Assembly: GCA_002682825.1 (NCBI GenBank)
Contig: NOKP01000002.1
Coordinates: forward strand, 1,493,132-1,557,131
Length of the DNA: 64,000 nt
Direction of reading: 5' to 3'
DNA from: Neonectria sp. B-13
Lineage: Eukaryota; Ascomycota; Sordariomycetes; Hypocreales; Nectriaceae
Positions 21,526-32,860 of the stretch are shown piece after piece. The translations under genes and the position numbers were made by a program. The notes under the pieces were generated by a model. It saw only the letters and a list, made by a program, of their open reading frames with translations. It ran no database searches and was not told the origin of the DNA. Position 1 is the first letter of the stretch, and each line of letters starts with the position of its first letter.

Positions 21526-22822
21526 ATGTCGAACAACGAACTCATCTCCTACGATGAGGCACAAAACTCAGCCTTCGACAAAGTGCTCCATCGTAAATCG
21601 AAAGACAACCAGGGCGGTATCAGGGCCATGATCAACAAAGACAATACCGCCCACGTTGCCGCTGTGGACGAGTATTTTCAGTTCTGGGATAACAAGAAGG
21701 CTGAGGACGAGGTCGAGGCAACGCGTCAAGAACGAACAGACAACTATGCGAGCCTAACCAGACAGTGAGTCCTTGACTTTTCTCATTTCCTTGCTCTGCT
21801 GTTTGTGCTGATTATAAAGATACTACAACCTAGCCACGGATCTCTACGAGTACGGATGGAGCCAGTCCTTCCACTTCTGTCGATTTGCCTACGGCGAGAC
21901 CTTCCATCGAGCCATCGCTCGCCACGAACACTACCTCGCACACAATATCGGTATCAAGCGAAACATGAAAGTCCTCGACGTTGGGTGCGGTGTTGGCGGT
22001 CCTGCTCGAGAGATTGTCAAGTTCACGGGTGCCCATATCACAGGGTTGAACATCAATGAATACCAGGTTTCGCGTGCGACCAACTACGCGGAACGAGAAG
22101 GTTTGACGCATAAGCTCAAGTTCATTCAAGGCGACTTTATGGTATGTTGCATATTATTCGAAGAGAAAGGGGTTCTTGTGGCACGGAAGAAGCTGACCGA
22201 GGGGTTGTAATAGAACATCCCATTTCCCGACAACTCGTTCGACGCCGTCTACGCAATCGAAGCGACCGTACACGCTCCCTCTCTCAAGGGTGTCTACAGC
22301 GAGATTCTCCGCGTGCTGAAGCCGGGCGGTGTGTTTGGTGTCTACGAATGGCTGATGACGGAGAACTACGACAACGCCAGGCTAGACCACCGCCGGATCC
22401 GGCTGGACATTGAGCAGGGCGACGGCATCGCGCAAATGTTCAAGATCTCGGACGGCGTGTCAGCGATGAAGGACGCGGGCTTCGAGCTGGAGACGCACGA
22501 GGACCTGGCGGCGGAGGACGACGGCCCGGCGCCGTGGTACTGGCCGCTGGACAGCAACCTCACGTACGCGCAGACGCTGGGCGACGTGCTAACGGTGCTG
22601 CGGATGAACAAGTGGGGCCGGTTCGTGATGCACAACGTCTTTAGCGTCATGGAGGCCGTTCGCATCGCGCCGGCCGGCACGAGGAAGACGGCCGAGAGCC
22701 TGTCGACGGCGGCGGACGCGCTGGTGCAGGGCGGGAAGCAGAAGCTGTTCACGCCCATGTACCTGATGGTTGGGAAGAAGCCGCTCGCTGCGGAGGAACG
22801 GAGGACGGATCAGCAGTTTTGA
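21526..22822 (+). CDS. ERG6: Sterol 24-C-methyltransferase
   Basis: Three exons, 21526-21764, 21820-22141 and 22214-22822, giving 389 aa. Transfers a methyl group from S-adenosylmethionine to C24 of zymosterol or lanosterol in ergosterol synthesis, at ER or lipid-droplet membranes. Marks include [18 protein letters not shown] near residue 90 (sterol-binding region I), the SAM motif [13 protein letters not shown] near 130, [10 protein letters not shown] and [13 protein letters not shown]. The C-terminal SMT domain ([19 protein letters not shown]) is complete. Codon use in exon 3 is strongly GC-rich at third positions, unlike its AT-richer neighbours. Length and motifs fit a functional enzyme. 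With ERG24 at 16812-18399 it forms a local pair of ergosterol genes. Confidence 0.95.
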
Positions 22823-24223
22823 GTTGGGGATGGCGGAATAAAGCTTGAAGGTTGGAGAATAGTTGGAATGTTTTTATAAAGTCAAGGCAGTTAGTTAGTT
22901 GACTTAGTCGAGACTCAAGGCCGAGGACGAGCGGGACGACTGGACAAGTCGAGGCCCAGAGGGCATCGTAATACAACCATACGAACGTATTTCGGAACGG
23001 GACAGCAAGATTAGGAATACAAAGTTACGGCCTCGAAAATGCGCTGACCATCTAATGAAACTTACAGGTTTCACGGAATACCGATTAGCCGGTGAAGCGA
23101 TGGATGGACAGATAAATGCCTTGTGTGGTGTTGTGTAACGGCGTGCGCAAGGATGTGTTAAAACCGTAATACATACTACCTAGGGTAAGTGGTGTCAGTA
23201 GTGCGAGCGGGTGGTGGCGATGGGACGCGCAGACCAGGTACCGACTGACCCCCCATCTCAAGATAACGACGCAATCATTCCCCGCACATTTTGGGTTGAC
23301 GTAGACGTAATGTTTCTTCGCCAGGGTTGGTCGGCTGCATCCGCTCCCGAGCTCCGGTCCGATGATGAGAGGCCTCGCTGTGAGCTAGCGGGTGTTGTTT
23401 CCAGCATTCCTTCTGGCCAAGAGAGCAGCAGAGGCGGAGCAGATCTGCGACATCATCATCCACCCGGAAGTTGAGGCTTCCGAACTCGGAATAGGTACCC
23501 ATGCTTTGGAATCTGGGCGGCTTCAGCCCTGCATCAGGATTCCTCCAGGGACCTGCTTCCGCTGGGACCTCTGCCCCCAGGTCCAGGGTACCGGCAGTAC
23601 CCCATTTCCATGTTGGCGGTGTCGCTTCACACCGACATGCCCACGCAACGCACGTACGCAATGTCCTAAAAGCGCCAACAGACAGTGAAAGGTGAAAGGC
23701 GCAGTCTGATTCGCCTTCGTCGCACAGTTATGAATTGCGCGTGGCTTAGCCTAGACGCCTTGTTCGTCGCTGCTTGGCTGGGCGGGCATCCTTGTATCTT
23801 CCAGGCCTGTAATCCCCATCTCACGTCATCGAGCCCCTCCGCGGCGCTCCACTGAGACGGGACCAGATGCGAACAAGGATGCACACACTCTCTCAGTCCC
23901 CGACTGACCAACCCAGCCCAAAAGCGGCGCAGATCGGGACCCGGCCGTCGGTTTTTTCCATGCTGACGAGTGACGACGGCTTGAATCTCTCCCCTTTGTA
24001 ATCTAAACTAAAAATCCGCCTCCCGCCCATCCCACTGATTGTCCGCTTTGCTGTCTCTCTCTCTCTTATCACCTCGCTTGGGCCAGAGAGAAACATCCGG
24101 ATCTGTCGTCTGTCAACCCAAACAACCACGACAGCAAACGAAACGAAACGAAACGAGACACAATCGGGTCCAACACGAGAGCGATTAAAAAAAACAGCTT
24201 CGAATCTGACGTAAACCGCCAAG
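22823..24223. other. Intergenic, no supported gene
   Basis: 1.4 kb. The last 300 bases are CT- and A-rich leader for the gene at 24224 and include four AAACG units at 24136-24155. Overlapping open frames at 23211-23695 look accidental. Confidence 0.45.
24136..24155 (+). repeat. (AAACG)4 short tandem repeat
   Basis: Four AAACG units in the presumed 5' untranslated region of the gene at 24224. Confidence 0.7.
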
Positions 24224-25462
24224 ATGCTTCGCAAAAAAGAGACGCTCACCATCATCACGCCCATTCCGGGCTTCATCCCCCGCCAGCTCGCCCTCGACAT
24301 CCTCCACTCCCACAGCGAGGTCATCACCCTCAACCCGCTCGTCCTCAGCCACAAGCCCATCACCGCCCCGCGCAACGCCGCCGCCGACGAGTACTACAGC
24401 ACCTGGTATGAGATCACCGAGCGCATCCAGTACCTCCCCGGCATGGGCAAGATGGGCTCCGGCAAGATCACCTTCAACGGCTGCTTCCACGACATGCCCT
24501 GGGGCCTGCAGACGCACATCTACGCCCCCATGAACATCGACATGCGCAACCGCTACCGCATCCAGGGCAACCAGCCCGGCATCGAGGCCCCCGAGCTGCC
24601 CGAGATCGGCCTCGAGCAGCTCGGCGCCCCCAAGGACGGCCTGTACCTGCGCGAGGACGTCGAGCTCAAGTGCAACATCACCATGATGAGCTTCGTCAAG
24701 GCCGAGACCAAGAAGGCCAGCAAGGAGATGGTCGGCCGCATGATCAAGAAGGCCGAGCTGCTGGACGCCGGACTCCTCAAAGCCATGTTCGAGGACGGAC
24801 GCCTCAAGACCGTCAACCCGGCCGACCGCTCCAACGCCGCTGCTAACCTCGAGTTGATGCGCCGCGAGAGCGTATCGACCCAGCGCACGTCCTGGAACGC
24901 CGGGACTGTCCCGCCCAGCCCGGGCATGGCGTATCAGCAGCCGCTGCAGTCGCCACAGTACCCTCAGTTCGCGCGGCCAACAAGCGCTTCCCAGCCCCAA
25001 GGCTACCAGCAGCAGCCCTACCAGCAGCAGCCATACCAGACGCAGCCGACGCCGCCTCCCCAGCACCCGTACCAAACGCATTCGACTCCCCCTCTCCAGA
25101 ACCAGCTCGCACCACCCGTGCCGCCGAAGACACAGCAGTCGGTAGTCATGGAGCTCCCCGGAGACTACTACCACTACCACCCCGCCACACACGGATCCGC
25201 GCAGCCCAGCCCTGGCCACCCTCCCAACGGCAACGTCTATCGCAACTCGTCCATGTCGCAATCGTCGTCGGACCCTCGATGGTCGCACCCGGCAAGCAGC
25301 CCGGGGCTGTCCGACAACCAGAGGACCAGCATGTACTCCGTCGCGAGCACCCCGCCGCCGCCTGGTTACGCGAGTCCCGGAATGGCCCAGGGAGCCTTTG
25401 CAGCTGAACTCCCCGCCCACAGCGAGACGACAGAGGAGCACCGATCAGATCGAAAGTATTAA
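24224..25462 (+). CDS. DUF7053-like domain protein with Pro/Gln-rich tail
   Basis: Single-exon, 412 aa. Residues 1-190 form a compact domain: FIPRQLALDILHSHSEVITL, then LNPLVLSHKPI, YYSTWYEITERIQYLPG, ITFNGCFHDMPWGLQTHIY and a long closing helix. I recognise this as the fungal family now called DUF7053, whose layout (an LNPLV segment, then a domain with strands around a ligand-sized cavity) suggests a START/SRPBCC-like fold; that fold is inference. Residues 225-412 are low complexity, with repeated QQPYQQQPY-type units, many Pro, Ser and His, and no membrane segment. No enzymatic motif is seen. GC-rich codon use marks a well-expressed gene. A second, diverged copy lies at 36938. Confidence 0.85.
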   Translation: MLRKKETLTIITPIPGFIPRQLALDILHSHSEVITLNPLVLSHKPITAPRNAAADEYYSTWYEITERIQYLPGMGKMGSGKITFNGCFHDMPWGLQTHIYAPMNIDMRNRYRIQGNQPGIEAPELPEIGLEQLGAPKDGLYLREDVELKCNITMMSFVKAETKKASKEMVGRMIKKAELLDAGLLKAMFEDGRLKTVNPADRSNAAANLELMRRESVSTQRTSWNAGTVPPSPGMAYQQPLQSPQYPQFARPTSASQPQGYQQQPYQQQPYQTQPTPPPQHPYQTHSTPPLQNQLAPPVPPKTQQSVVMELPGDYYHYHPATHGSAQPSPGHPPNGNVYRNSSMSQSSSDPRWSHPASSPGLSDNQRTSMYSVASTPPPPGYASPGMAQGAFAAELPAHSETTEEHRSDRKY

Positions 25463-26034
25463 GGCAGGATGGTGGTTCTTGAACAAAGCAACGCTCTTTG
25501 GGAACGCGACATTACGTGGGGGGAAAGCGAAAGAACAAGGGACCCTTTAGGAACTGGCTAGTTTTGTTGTTATTTGGATTGATGGGCCACGATAAAACGG
25601 AGTCGGCGTTGCAGGAATTTTGGACATGTACGCTCTGGTACTTTATACCCTAATGTTCAAGAAAGTATGTCTTTTTGGACCTGTTATCTTTCATCCCGTC
25701 CCAGTGTGAATCACAGTACTTGGTGTGGGCGTTGTGCTAGATGGGATCTCATTCGTCGTCACCGTATGCTCAGTCAACCTTCACCACAACCAGGGCACCT
25801 TTCCGTCTGCTTCTTCCACTATCCCTTCCCTCGACTTCCATCTCACGAGACTGCGTGTTCACGAGTACGGAGTAAGTTGCTCGTGCACCAAGGAGATTCG
25901 ACGTTTCTCACCTCTCTCAGCCAGCAGAAGCATCCCTCCCGCACTCCCAGTTGCCGACCTCGGGCTTCACCCAGCAACCATCACCACCGCACGAGCACCC
26001 TACGAGAAGAACCCCGACCAAAGATCCACCCGCC
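25463..26034. other. Intergenic spacer
   Basis: 572 bp, containing the 3' region of the preceding gene and a CT-rich leader of the next. An open frame runs into the next gene from 25951. Confidence 0.45.
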
Positions 26035-26643
26035 ATGGCCGCGCAACAAGAGCCACTATTTGGCGTTCCGGGAGACTCCACCCCGAACAAGATGCGCATC
26101 CATATGCCGAAGCGGAGGAGCATCATCGTCAACGAAACCATCACCGCCGAAAGCTTCGTGAAGGAGCACCAGGTCTGGCTGAACAAGCTGCTGGAGCCGT
26201 CGCCACCGCTACCCCAGCTCCTGCCGCTGATCTTCAGGCACATCACTAAGGACACGATCCGCTTCCTGCCGGGCCCGTACAACGACAAGCTCCACGGAAT
26301 CTTCCTGCAGATGGGCGACCGCGAGCGGTGCATGTGGTGCGTCCAGTCCCCGGTGCCGCTGGGACTGGTGGGGCGCGAGATCCCCATTTCGACGACCTTT
26401 GATCTGCGCAAGATTGCGCAGATCTCCAGCCGCATCTGGCAGATTGGCCATTTCTTGAACAGCAACGGTATCATTCATGGCGTGGAGCTCCAGCGGATGT
26501 CGTGGCAGCTCGAGGCGCTCTTGGCGGTGGCCCAGGGCGAGAACGGAGCTCCCCCGAGCGAACCACCCACAGCCCTACCAACCACTGCTTTGTGTACAAA
26601 GGAGCAGAGACCCAAGACAGTCATCCTTAACCAGAACAGCTAG
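26035..26643 (+). CDS. Uncharacterised conserved-looking protein, 202 aa
   Basis: I do not recognise the family. The frame is single-exon with strong third-position GC. It begins MAAQQEPLFGVPGD in a good start context (GCCATGGCC); an in-frame ATG 28 codons upstream (25951) would add a Pro/Thr-rich leader and is less likely. The basic motif MPKRRSIIVNETITAESFVK is followed by an alpha/beta-like core with PLIFRHITKDTIRFLPGPYN, CMWCVQSPVPLG, DLRKIAQISSRIWQIGHFL and RMSWQLEALLAVAQG. No signal peptide, membrane segment or catalytic motif is evident, so a cytosolic or nuclear protein is expected. The last 40 residues are low complexity. Confidence 0.65.
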   Translation: MAAQQEPLFGVPGDSTPNKMRIHMPKRRSIIVNETITAESFVKEHQVWLNKLLEPSPPLPQLLPLIFRHITKDTIRFLPGPYNDKLHGIFLQMGDRERCMWCVQSPVPLGLVGREIPISTTFDLRKIAQISSRIWQIGHFLNSNGIIHGVELQRMSWQLEALLAVAQGENGAPPSEPPTALPTTALCTKEQRPKTVILNQNS

Positions 26644-27458
26644 AGTACTCGGCAACGTACTCTAGCGATGTCTCCTGCGAGATGGTATCTGCTCATGGTG
26701 GAGGAAGTCGACTTGGTGTGGAGACGGCTCACAGACATATTCGGATAGACGCTTCAAGAGCATGGCTTCGCCTTTGGCAGGCCTGATGTGGCAAAACGTC
26801 TTTAGTGGATGGGGGTAATGGGAGGCGGTATGGGAAGGGTCGTCGACAGCTTCAAGGGAAGATGAACGAGAGTACATACCATTTGGAATGCGATCAGGAA
26901 CTGGCTTTGCGGCTAGATAATCTATCAAGCAGTCAAGGGAGAGTATTCCGATGCAAACAGAGAACATGTCCCTTAAACTCCGCAGCCACACTTAAGCCAC
27001 GCATCCCCCACGAAACTAAAGCACGAAGACACGGCATTCGGTACGACCGCGGGGACTTTTCTGCCATACGAAAGCGAAAATTGCTTGGTCATGTCTCGCG
27101 CTTGATCTCCGCCACAGCTGAATTGCGAGCGAGGCGCCTGCGGAGAGCTTGCGGAGTTGGCGTTCCGCAAGTGGAGCCACGCCTGGTGAAGCGCTCTACT
27201 ATCGTAAGGTGGTGGGATCAATTGCTGTTAGAGCCTCAGGTGGAGAGGACCGGGTTTCTGAGAGTCGGGATTGGAAATAGTCGTCCCGTCTCGTAGGTTG
27301 TGAAATGGCATATAAGGCCATGAGGAAACGGCTCATCGAGAAATGATGCCCTTCAAGCTCACATCTTCTACGATTCAGACGAAGCCCAACAACGATTCTA
27401 CGATCAAGTTTACCAACAATCAGACCAAACAACCAAAACTTCTCTGACAACTTCAACA
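26644..27458. other. Intergenic, short-chain dehydrogenase promoter
   Basis: 815 bp. TATAAGG at 27311-27317 lies about 145 nt before the next ATG. Open frames up to 163 codons lack recognisable features. Confidence 0.45.
27311..27317 (+). promoter_or_regulatory. TATA-like box of short-chain dehydrogenase
   Basis: TATAAGG 142 nt upstream of the ATG at 27459. Confidence 0.4.
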
Positions 27459-28457
27459 ATGCCTCTCATTCAACCAGCAGTCACCCCTCTGCCTACAGGC
27501 ATTGACCTATCAGGCAAAACCGCTATCGTAACTGGCGCAACCGCAGGCATCGGGCTCGAGATATCTCGCCAGCTCTTGACTCTCAAAGTATCTAACCTGA
27601 TCTTGGCAGTGAGGAACGCCACAAAGGGGGAGGCCGTCCGGCAATCCCTCATCTTCGACCCAGCAGTCAAGGCGGGCAACCCCAACGCCACCGTCAAGGT
27701 CATGATACTCGACACCGAGAACTACCCCAGCACACAGCAATTCGCCTCGGCGTTCAAAGCTGAGTTTGCAGACCTTCACCTGCTCATGCTCAACGCCGGA
27801 ATCGGGACGTTTGGTCGTGAGTACGCGAGTAACGGCCACGAGAAGAACATCCAGGTCAACTACCTGTCCAACGTCCTTCTCACCCTTGCTCTCCTCCCGA
27901 TATTAGAAGCCACCGCGGACAGGACTGGTGCTGCTACCCGCGTGACCTGGACCGGCAGCCGCACCCACAAGCAGACGAGCCTGGCAAGCAAGGTGCCGCT
28001 CAAGCAGGGTGAGGGGCTTCTAAAACACTTCGACGAGGCGAAAAACATCCCGTTATTTGCGGCATACGGAGACAGCAAGCTCCTGGTAGTGCTCTTCCAG
28101 CTCGAACTAGCAAAGCGTTACAGTGCGGACAAGGTCATCGTCAACAACTTCTGTCCCGGGATGACCAACACAGGCATGACGAACGTGCTGCCGATCTACC
28201 TGCGCATCCTGGCGACCGTAGTAATGACCATCAGAGCCAGGTCGCCCGAGAAAGCGGCGTGGATTGGGTTGAATGCTGCCCTGGTGGTTGGCCCGGAGAC
28301 GCATGGGCGGCTGATGGAAGACATGTCGGTCGGCGAGCTGTCTGAGTTTATTAAGTCTGAGGAAGGGCAGCGAGTGCAGAAGTTGCTGTGGAAGGAGACT
28401 TGTGAGGAGATGGAAGGGCTAGTGACTCTTCCTCCTTGGATGGCCAGTCAGAACTGA
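27459..28457 (+). CDS. Short-chain dehydrogenase/reductase
   Basis: Single-exon, 332 aa. NAD(P)-dependent oxidoreductase of the classical-to-intermediate SDR type, similar in layout to fungal retinol-dehydrogenase-like proteins. Rossmann motif TGATAGIG near residue 28, the adenine-site DTEN near 80, LNAGIG near 110, the catalytic Ser in WTGSRTH near 165, and the catalytic pair in YGDSK near 202 are all present. The absence of an acidic residue right after strand two, with AVRN instead, favours NADP. NNFCPGMTNTGM follows as in the family. The C-terminal 70 residues include a weak hydrophobic helix and may form the substrate lid. No neighbouring pathway genes reveal its substrate. Confidence 0.92.
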   Translation: MPLIQPAVTPLPTGIDLSGKTAIVTGATAGIGLEISRQLLTLKVSNLILAVRNATKGEAVRQSLIFDPAVKAGNPNATVKVMILDTENYPSTQQFASAFKAEFADLHLLMLNAGIGTFGREYASNGHEKNIQVNYLSNVLLTLALLPILEATADRTGAATRVTWTGSRTHKQTSLASKVPLKQGEGLLKHFDEAKNIPLFAAYGDSKLLVVLFQLELAKRYSADKVIVNNFCPGMTNTGMTNVLPIYLRILATVVMTIRARSPEKAAWIGLNAALVVGPETHGRLMEDMSVGELSEFIKSEEGQRVQKLLWKETCEEMEGLVTLPPWMASQN

Positions 28458-28903
28458 GGTTGTTTGCATGCGTTGTTGTCCGTGAAAATATCCAGAGCGT
28501 TTCGAATGTGTCTTGCTTGTCTAGATGCTCGCATGTGTTGTTATCCTTCAAAGTGCCATGTTTTTGTTGTAGTATGCGTGATCGGAATAAATGATGCATA
28601 TGAGCCCCGAGTGGACGACTGCAAACGCGGGAGGCCCACCACTCATGCCATTCGTTGACAACGGCTGCGCACACCACTGTTGCAAGCAAGGCCAATTGGC
28701 AACGTTACCCTGAAGCAGGTACTTAGTTTAATGCATTGTTTTCAGGTGTCAGCTGAGTGCCTGAAATATAATCTCTCTGTCGTCCCATCCCATCCTTCAT
28801 TCTTCATCATCAACTAGCCTTCGAATCAACATCCCTCATCAGCCTTCACTACATACCGCCAGAAAAAGAGATAGAGAGTGCACAGACAAGCTAAAAGAGG
28901 TCG
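28458..28903. other. Intergenic spacer
   Basis: 446 bp with the SDR 3' region and the leader of the next gene. Nothing else seen. Confidence 0.5.
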
Positions 28904-30284
28904 ATGGATCGTGCAAAAGAATCAGGCGGGCCCTCGGGCGCTTCTCAGGGCCATGGCCCGGGACCATCGAAGGTGGGCAGCGCCCTGTACTCGGAGTCTT
29001 CAACTGCTCACGCAGAGGCCTACTGAAGCAAGCTGACTCTGTTCACATAGATCCCCACTGGCCCAAGAGCAATGTCGAAAAAGGCCGCCTGGCTCTTCCG
29101 GGGAGCCGGCAAGAAGTTGACCACCATACAAAGCTCTCAAGTCCAGCCTTGCCCCGAGATTGTCACTAGCAGCGGTGGATACAACCTCGTGTGCAGCTAC
29201 AACTGGCTTGAGAGGAATGATCCCACCATCTATGTTCCAGGTGATTACTTTTCTTGGGTACTTGTTCCTGCTGACTCTCGCAGGCGATCCTCCCCGCTAC
29301 GTGCCGAGATCCGTTCCCATCCACGTAGCGAAGGATTCTGGCCGGCATTTCGTCGACCAGAACCAGTTCCGACTCCCTGAGTACCCGTTCGAGGTCGTCT
29401 TCCGAGCAATGGAGGTGATGAATCCAGACTACAAATTCAACGACGTCGATATTCTCGTCAACCGCAACACTCTGCGGAAGCTACTCGACTTTTGTTTCGA
29501 GCGACACCACGACGACTTCAGAGTCAACCTGTTTGTCGTTCAAAACACGTTGATCATCGAAAGATGCGAGGAGAAGCTGGTGCACATGGTTCGAGGGACG
29601 ATGAATACAGGGTGGGGCCACAACTTCGAGGAAGCCATCACTCGATCGTTACCTGGCATGGACGGCGTCGTTGGCTACCATCGCGTTCTTGAGTATGACC
29701 TCGGGGGCCTGAGATGCGCTGTTAGGTTTGAAGTCGATGCCTTTGTCGACGATAACTCTGGTATCGACGCGTCCCTGGCAGCCCAAGTCGGTTCGCTAAG
29801 CCTGGCGACGCCCACCACCGATCTAACTGATACACTGAAGGCACTGCAAATTCGAGAGCCTGCGACGGGCAGAGAGGCTGCAAACGTCCAAGTCATCTCT
29901 CGCGGGTCCTTTGTCCCACACACCCACGCAGCTGAGATCAAGTCCATGGCACGCCACAAGTCACTCGGGTACATGCTGCCGCAACTCTGGTTCGGGCGAA
30001 CCCAGAACCTCATCCAGGGCTACCACACCGAAGGACTCTTTCACAAGATCAACGTCAGTAACGTGGGCCAGGACCTTCGGGTCTGGGAGACGCAGATTCG
30101 TACCCAGGCTGCGCTGCGCAAGGTGGCGATGCTGCTGGCTCAGCTGCGGAGGATTGTCAAAAACTCGGGGGGGAAGGCTTGCGTGGTCGTGGGCCAGAAG
30201 CAGTTGCTCACCGTGTTTGCTGCAACACAGAGACAGACGCCGCTGCCAGAGGACGTGACTAGAAAGTTCTGGGGGGAGCAATGA
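28904..30284 (+). CDS. Uncharacterised fungal protein (family often labelled geranylgeranyl pyrophosphate synthetase)
   Basis: Three exons, 28904-28972, 29051-29240 and 29284-30284, giving 419 aa. The join restores YNWLERNDPTIYVPG to DPPRYVPRSVPIH without a frame break. An alternative start is 29072 if the short first exon is not used. The N-terminus is Gly/Ser-rich (SGGPSGASQGHGPGP). The core has FVDQNQFRLPEYPFEVVFRA, VDILVNRNTLRKLL, MNTGWGHNFEEAIT and YDLGGLRCAVRFEVDAFVD. From memory, relatives are widely annotated as geranylgeranyl pyrophosphate synthetase, but I see neither of the two DDxxD motifs of prenyl synthases, so that label is unsupported. The FEVDA-type acidic strand could instead hint at a nuclease-like fold; that is speculation. 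Confidence 0.75.
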
Positions 30285-30558
30285 AGGATCTTTCCATGTC
30301 ATACCAGTTGGTTGTTTGTACGATGAACAAGAAATTCCGACTCATGATTCAATGATAAGAGCTACGTCACTGCATTTCAAAGATTCCCCACAGGAGGTAT
30401 GGGCAGAAGCTCAACTCCATCCCTCCTGCCTTACGACCTACCTGACTGACTGACGGAACTCGCTGATGAAAACAAATGCACGTGCACCGAGTCACTGACA
30501 ACCTACGTAGCAGGTTGCAACTTGTGCCACGACAACTTCAACTACCAGGCTTCCCAAC

Positions 30559-32860
30559 ATGCTCGATCATCAGCTCTTTGCCGTCGCCCGCGTCGGCAAG
30601 TCATATCGCTGTCTCGCGGCAGTGAATTACCTCGATCCCTTTCCTTGTGACGTATGTCTTCGGTCGATCCGCATCTTCTCCGATCCCAGCAACCAACTGG
30701 CCCTGAAGCAAGAACTCGCCCTGGCCGTTGAGTTCTTCGACAATGGACCTAGGGCAACTCAAGTTCCCTTTTGTCTCGGCGATCGCCGTGGCATGAACAA
30801 TGGAACACCGTGCCCTTTCCCCTTCATCACGACCTGTCTTTTTCTCAGTGCCGGCTACACTGGAATCGACCTGGTTCGTAGAGGGGGAGAGCTGCCTTAT
30901 GATATGCAGTATGATGCGATTGAAAGTTCCAATGGGATCACGATCCTTGACATCACCACCCTTGGAAGTCTTCGATACTGTTTTGTAGTGCCTCGATACG
31001 GTTAGTTATCTCCCATGGTATTCCTATCCAAGCCAGTTGTCAGACTGATTCTTTCTAGTACGCAAAAGACACCACGAGAAGTTTCATCACCCAATGACAG
31101 GTTGGGAATACCTCATGGGACACTACGGTCCCAGACAACGGATCCAAATTCGAGATATTGGTGTCCCTATTGCTCTGGACCGCGTTCCCCTTATCCCGGT
31201 CAGAGTTTTTCGAGGTATTCAATCCCACCGTCTTTCAATGACTCTTGCCCATTTCTTCTCTGCAGGCCTGGCCAAGCCGTAAACCAATGCTGACGTCTTG
31301 CTAGAAATATGGCCGTCCCCAAGTTACGACACGCAAATACCTCCAGATGACCAATCCTCCAAAGACGGTCCTTTGACTTCACTTCGAGACCAAGCTGCCG
31401 CGAAGCTCTTTGGTTATGTTTTATCGGCCACTGAGTTTGACTGCTCTCTTCTCCGCGAGGTACAGTTGATACCGGGTTTCCAACGCATGGTGAAGGAGTA
31501 TCTGCTCGCCAACCCCAACCAAGTTGGTCTCATGCCTACATCAGGGTACCTTCTTCAGATTGCCTTTGCTGGCTACAAATTTCTCGAATGGCATATCTTC
31601 CCGAAGCTCTCATCCGAGACACTCAAGGTTGCATTTAGTGGCGAAACCCTCAGCAGGGTCATTGCGATCAGCCTCCCACCGCCCTCGGCCCCGGACACAC
31701 CGGGGGAATTCGTCAAGGCGCTTTCAGCCTTGGGATCACTGGATACTCTCCAGATCCTAGACCATCCCGCCAGAACGGATGATACCACCAGTCTCGAGCT
31801 ATACAAGAGTCTTGCTTTGTCGGCACCAAGCCTTGTCAAAAAGAAGCTGGTCCTCTCAGGCCCATACTCGTGCGGGCTTCGCGAGAAGCTCTGGCTACCA
31901 ATGCAAGACAATGTTAAGGCCTTGCCCGCGTTCCCAGTGGTGCAAATGCTGGTGAGCCATGAGTATACGATGGATGAAGAATTGAATTATTGTCTTTACC
32001 TCGGTGACGCATTTCTCAATCCGGTAAAGTTTGTCAATGGCTTTTTGCGGTATATATGTGCATTATTTCCCATGAATGCCTGGTTCGAGGTTGCTGACCA
32101 CGTCGCAACGTACTTCTTTGCTTGCATTCCTTCTTCTCTTGATCACATCTTTACCTTTGAAATCGGGCCTATCCCTGCCGAGCTTTGTGCAATTTCTGTC
32201 AGCAGGAAAATCAAGAGGTCCTCCCGCCAGTTATCTTCTAAGATGCGGGATCTTACTCCAGATACTTGGACGGTCATGCTATTACGGATGGGCAGCGGGT
32301 TTGAGACCACCCACTTCGAGTATGCGTTTGTCCGCTCCAAGGTCGACATCCAGGTTGCTCCTGAGACATGGCGGGGCACTGATATTATGCCTTCGGAAAT
32401 CGAAGTCATTAGCTTCGAGGGATTTCTCAAGCTGAGCGCGCCGAATGTCGATTCGACTAAAGTGTCAGTTTACCTTGAGCAGCTGAGACAACGACTACCA
32501 GAACGCATACGCGACGAGCGTCGCAAAGCTGGCATTGAAGAAAGCCCACCGGTATTGTTGCTAGAGGTCGAAGAGGTCTGCAAGTTTTTGAATGAATCCG
32601 TTGCGCGGATATCGAAAAAAGGCAAATTTGCGATGCGGCGTCGGCAGTTCAGAGGAATTCGTGGTAAGCACGTCCCAAGCACTTCAAAGAACACCACAGG
32701 ATCTAACAACCTGCTCCCAGGAGTCAACTTGACAGCAGATCTCGGGTTCAAGCGACCAAATGGGAGCCAGGCGGATGATGATGTGACAAGTTACGAGTCA
32801 GATAGCACATCTGAAGGGTCAACCGACTCGACCGACATAACCGGTTCTTTTCCGAGATGA
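30559..32860 (+). CDS. Large uncharacterised protein, 698 aa
   Basis: Four exons, 30559-31000, 31059-31214, 31305-32663 and 32721-32860, join in frame. I do not recognise a family. The N-terminal third (CLRSIRIFSDP, GNNG-like MNNGTPCPFPF, YDAIESSNGITILD) reads as a soluble domain; the middle has regular alternating hydrophobic patterns (HIFPKLSSETLKVAFSGETL, LGSLDTLQILDHP) like leucine-rich-repeat or alpha/beta sequence; and a helical region EQLRQRLPERIRDERRKAG precedes a basic patch KKGKFAMRRRQ. The tail is acidic and Ser/Thr-rich. The last intron is 57 nt with no stop codon, so its retention would only add 19 residues. No signal peptide or membrane segment. The start is the first ATG after stops and is not strongly supported. 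Confidence 0.65.
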
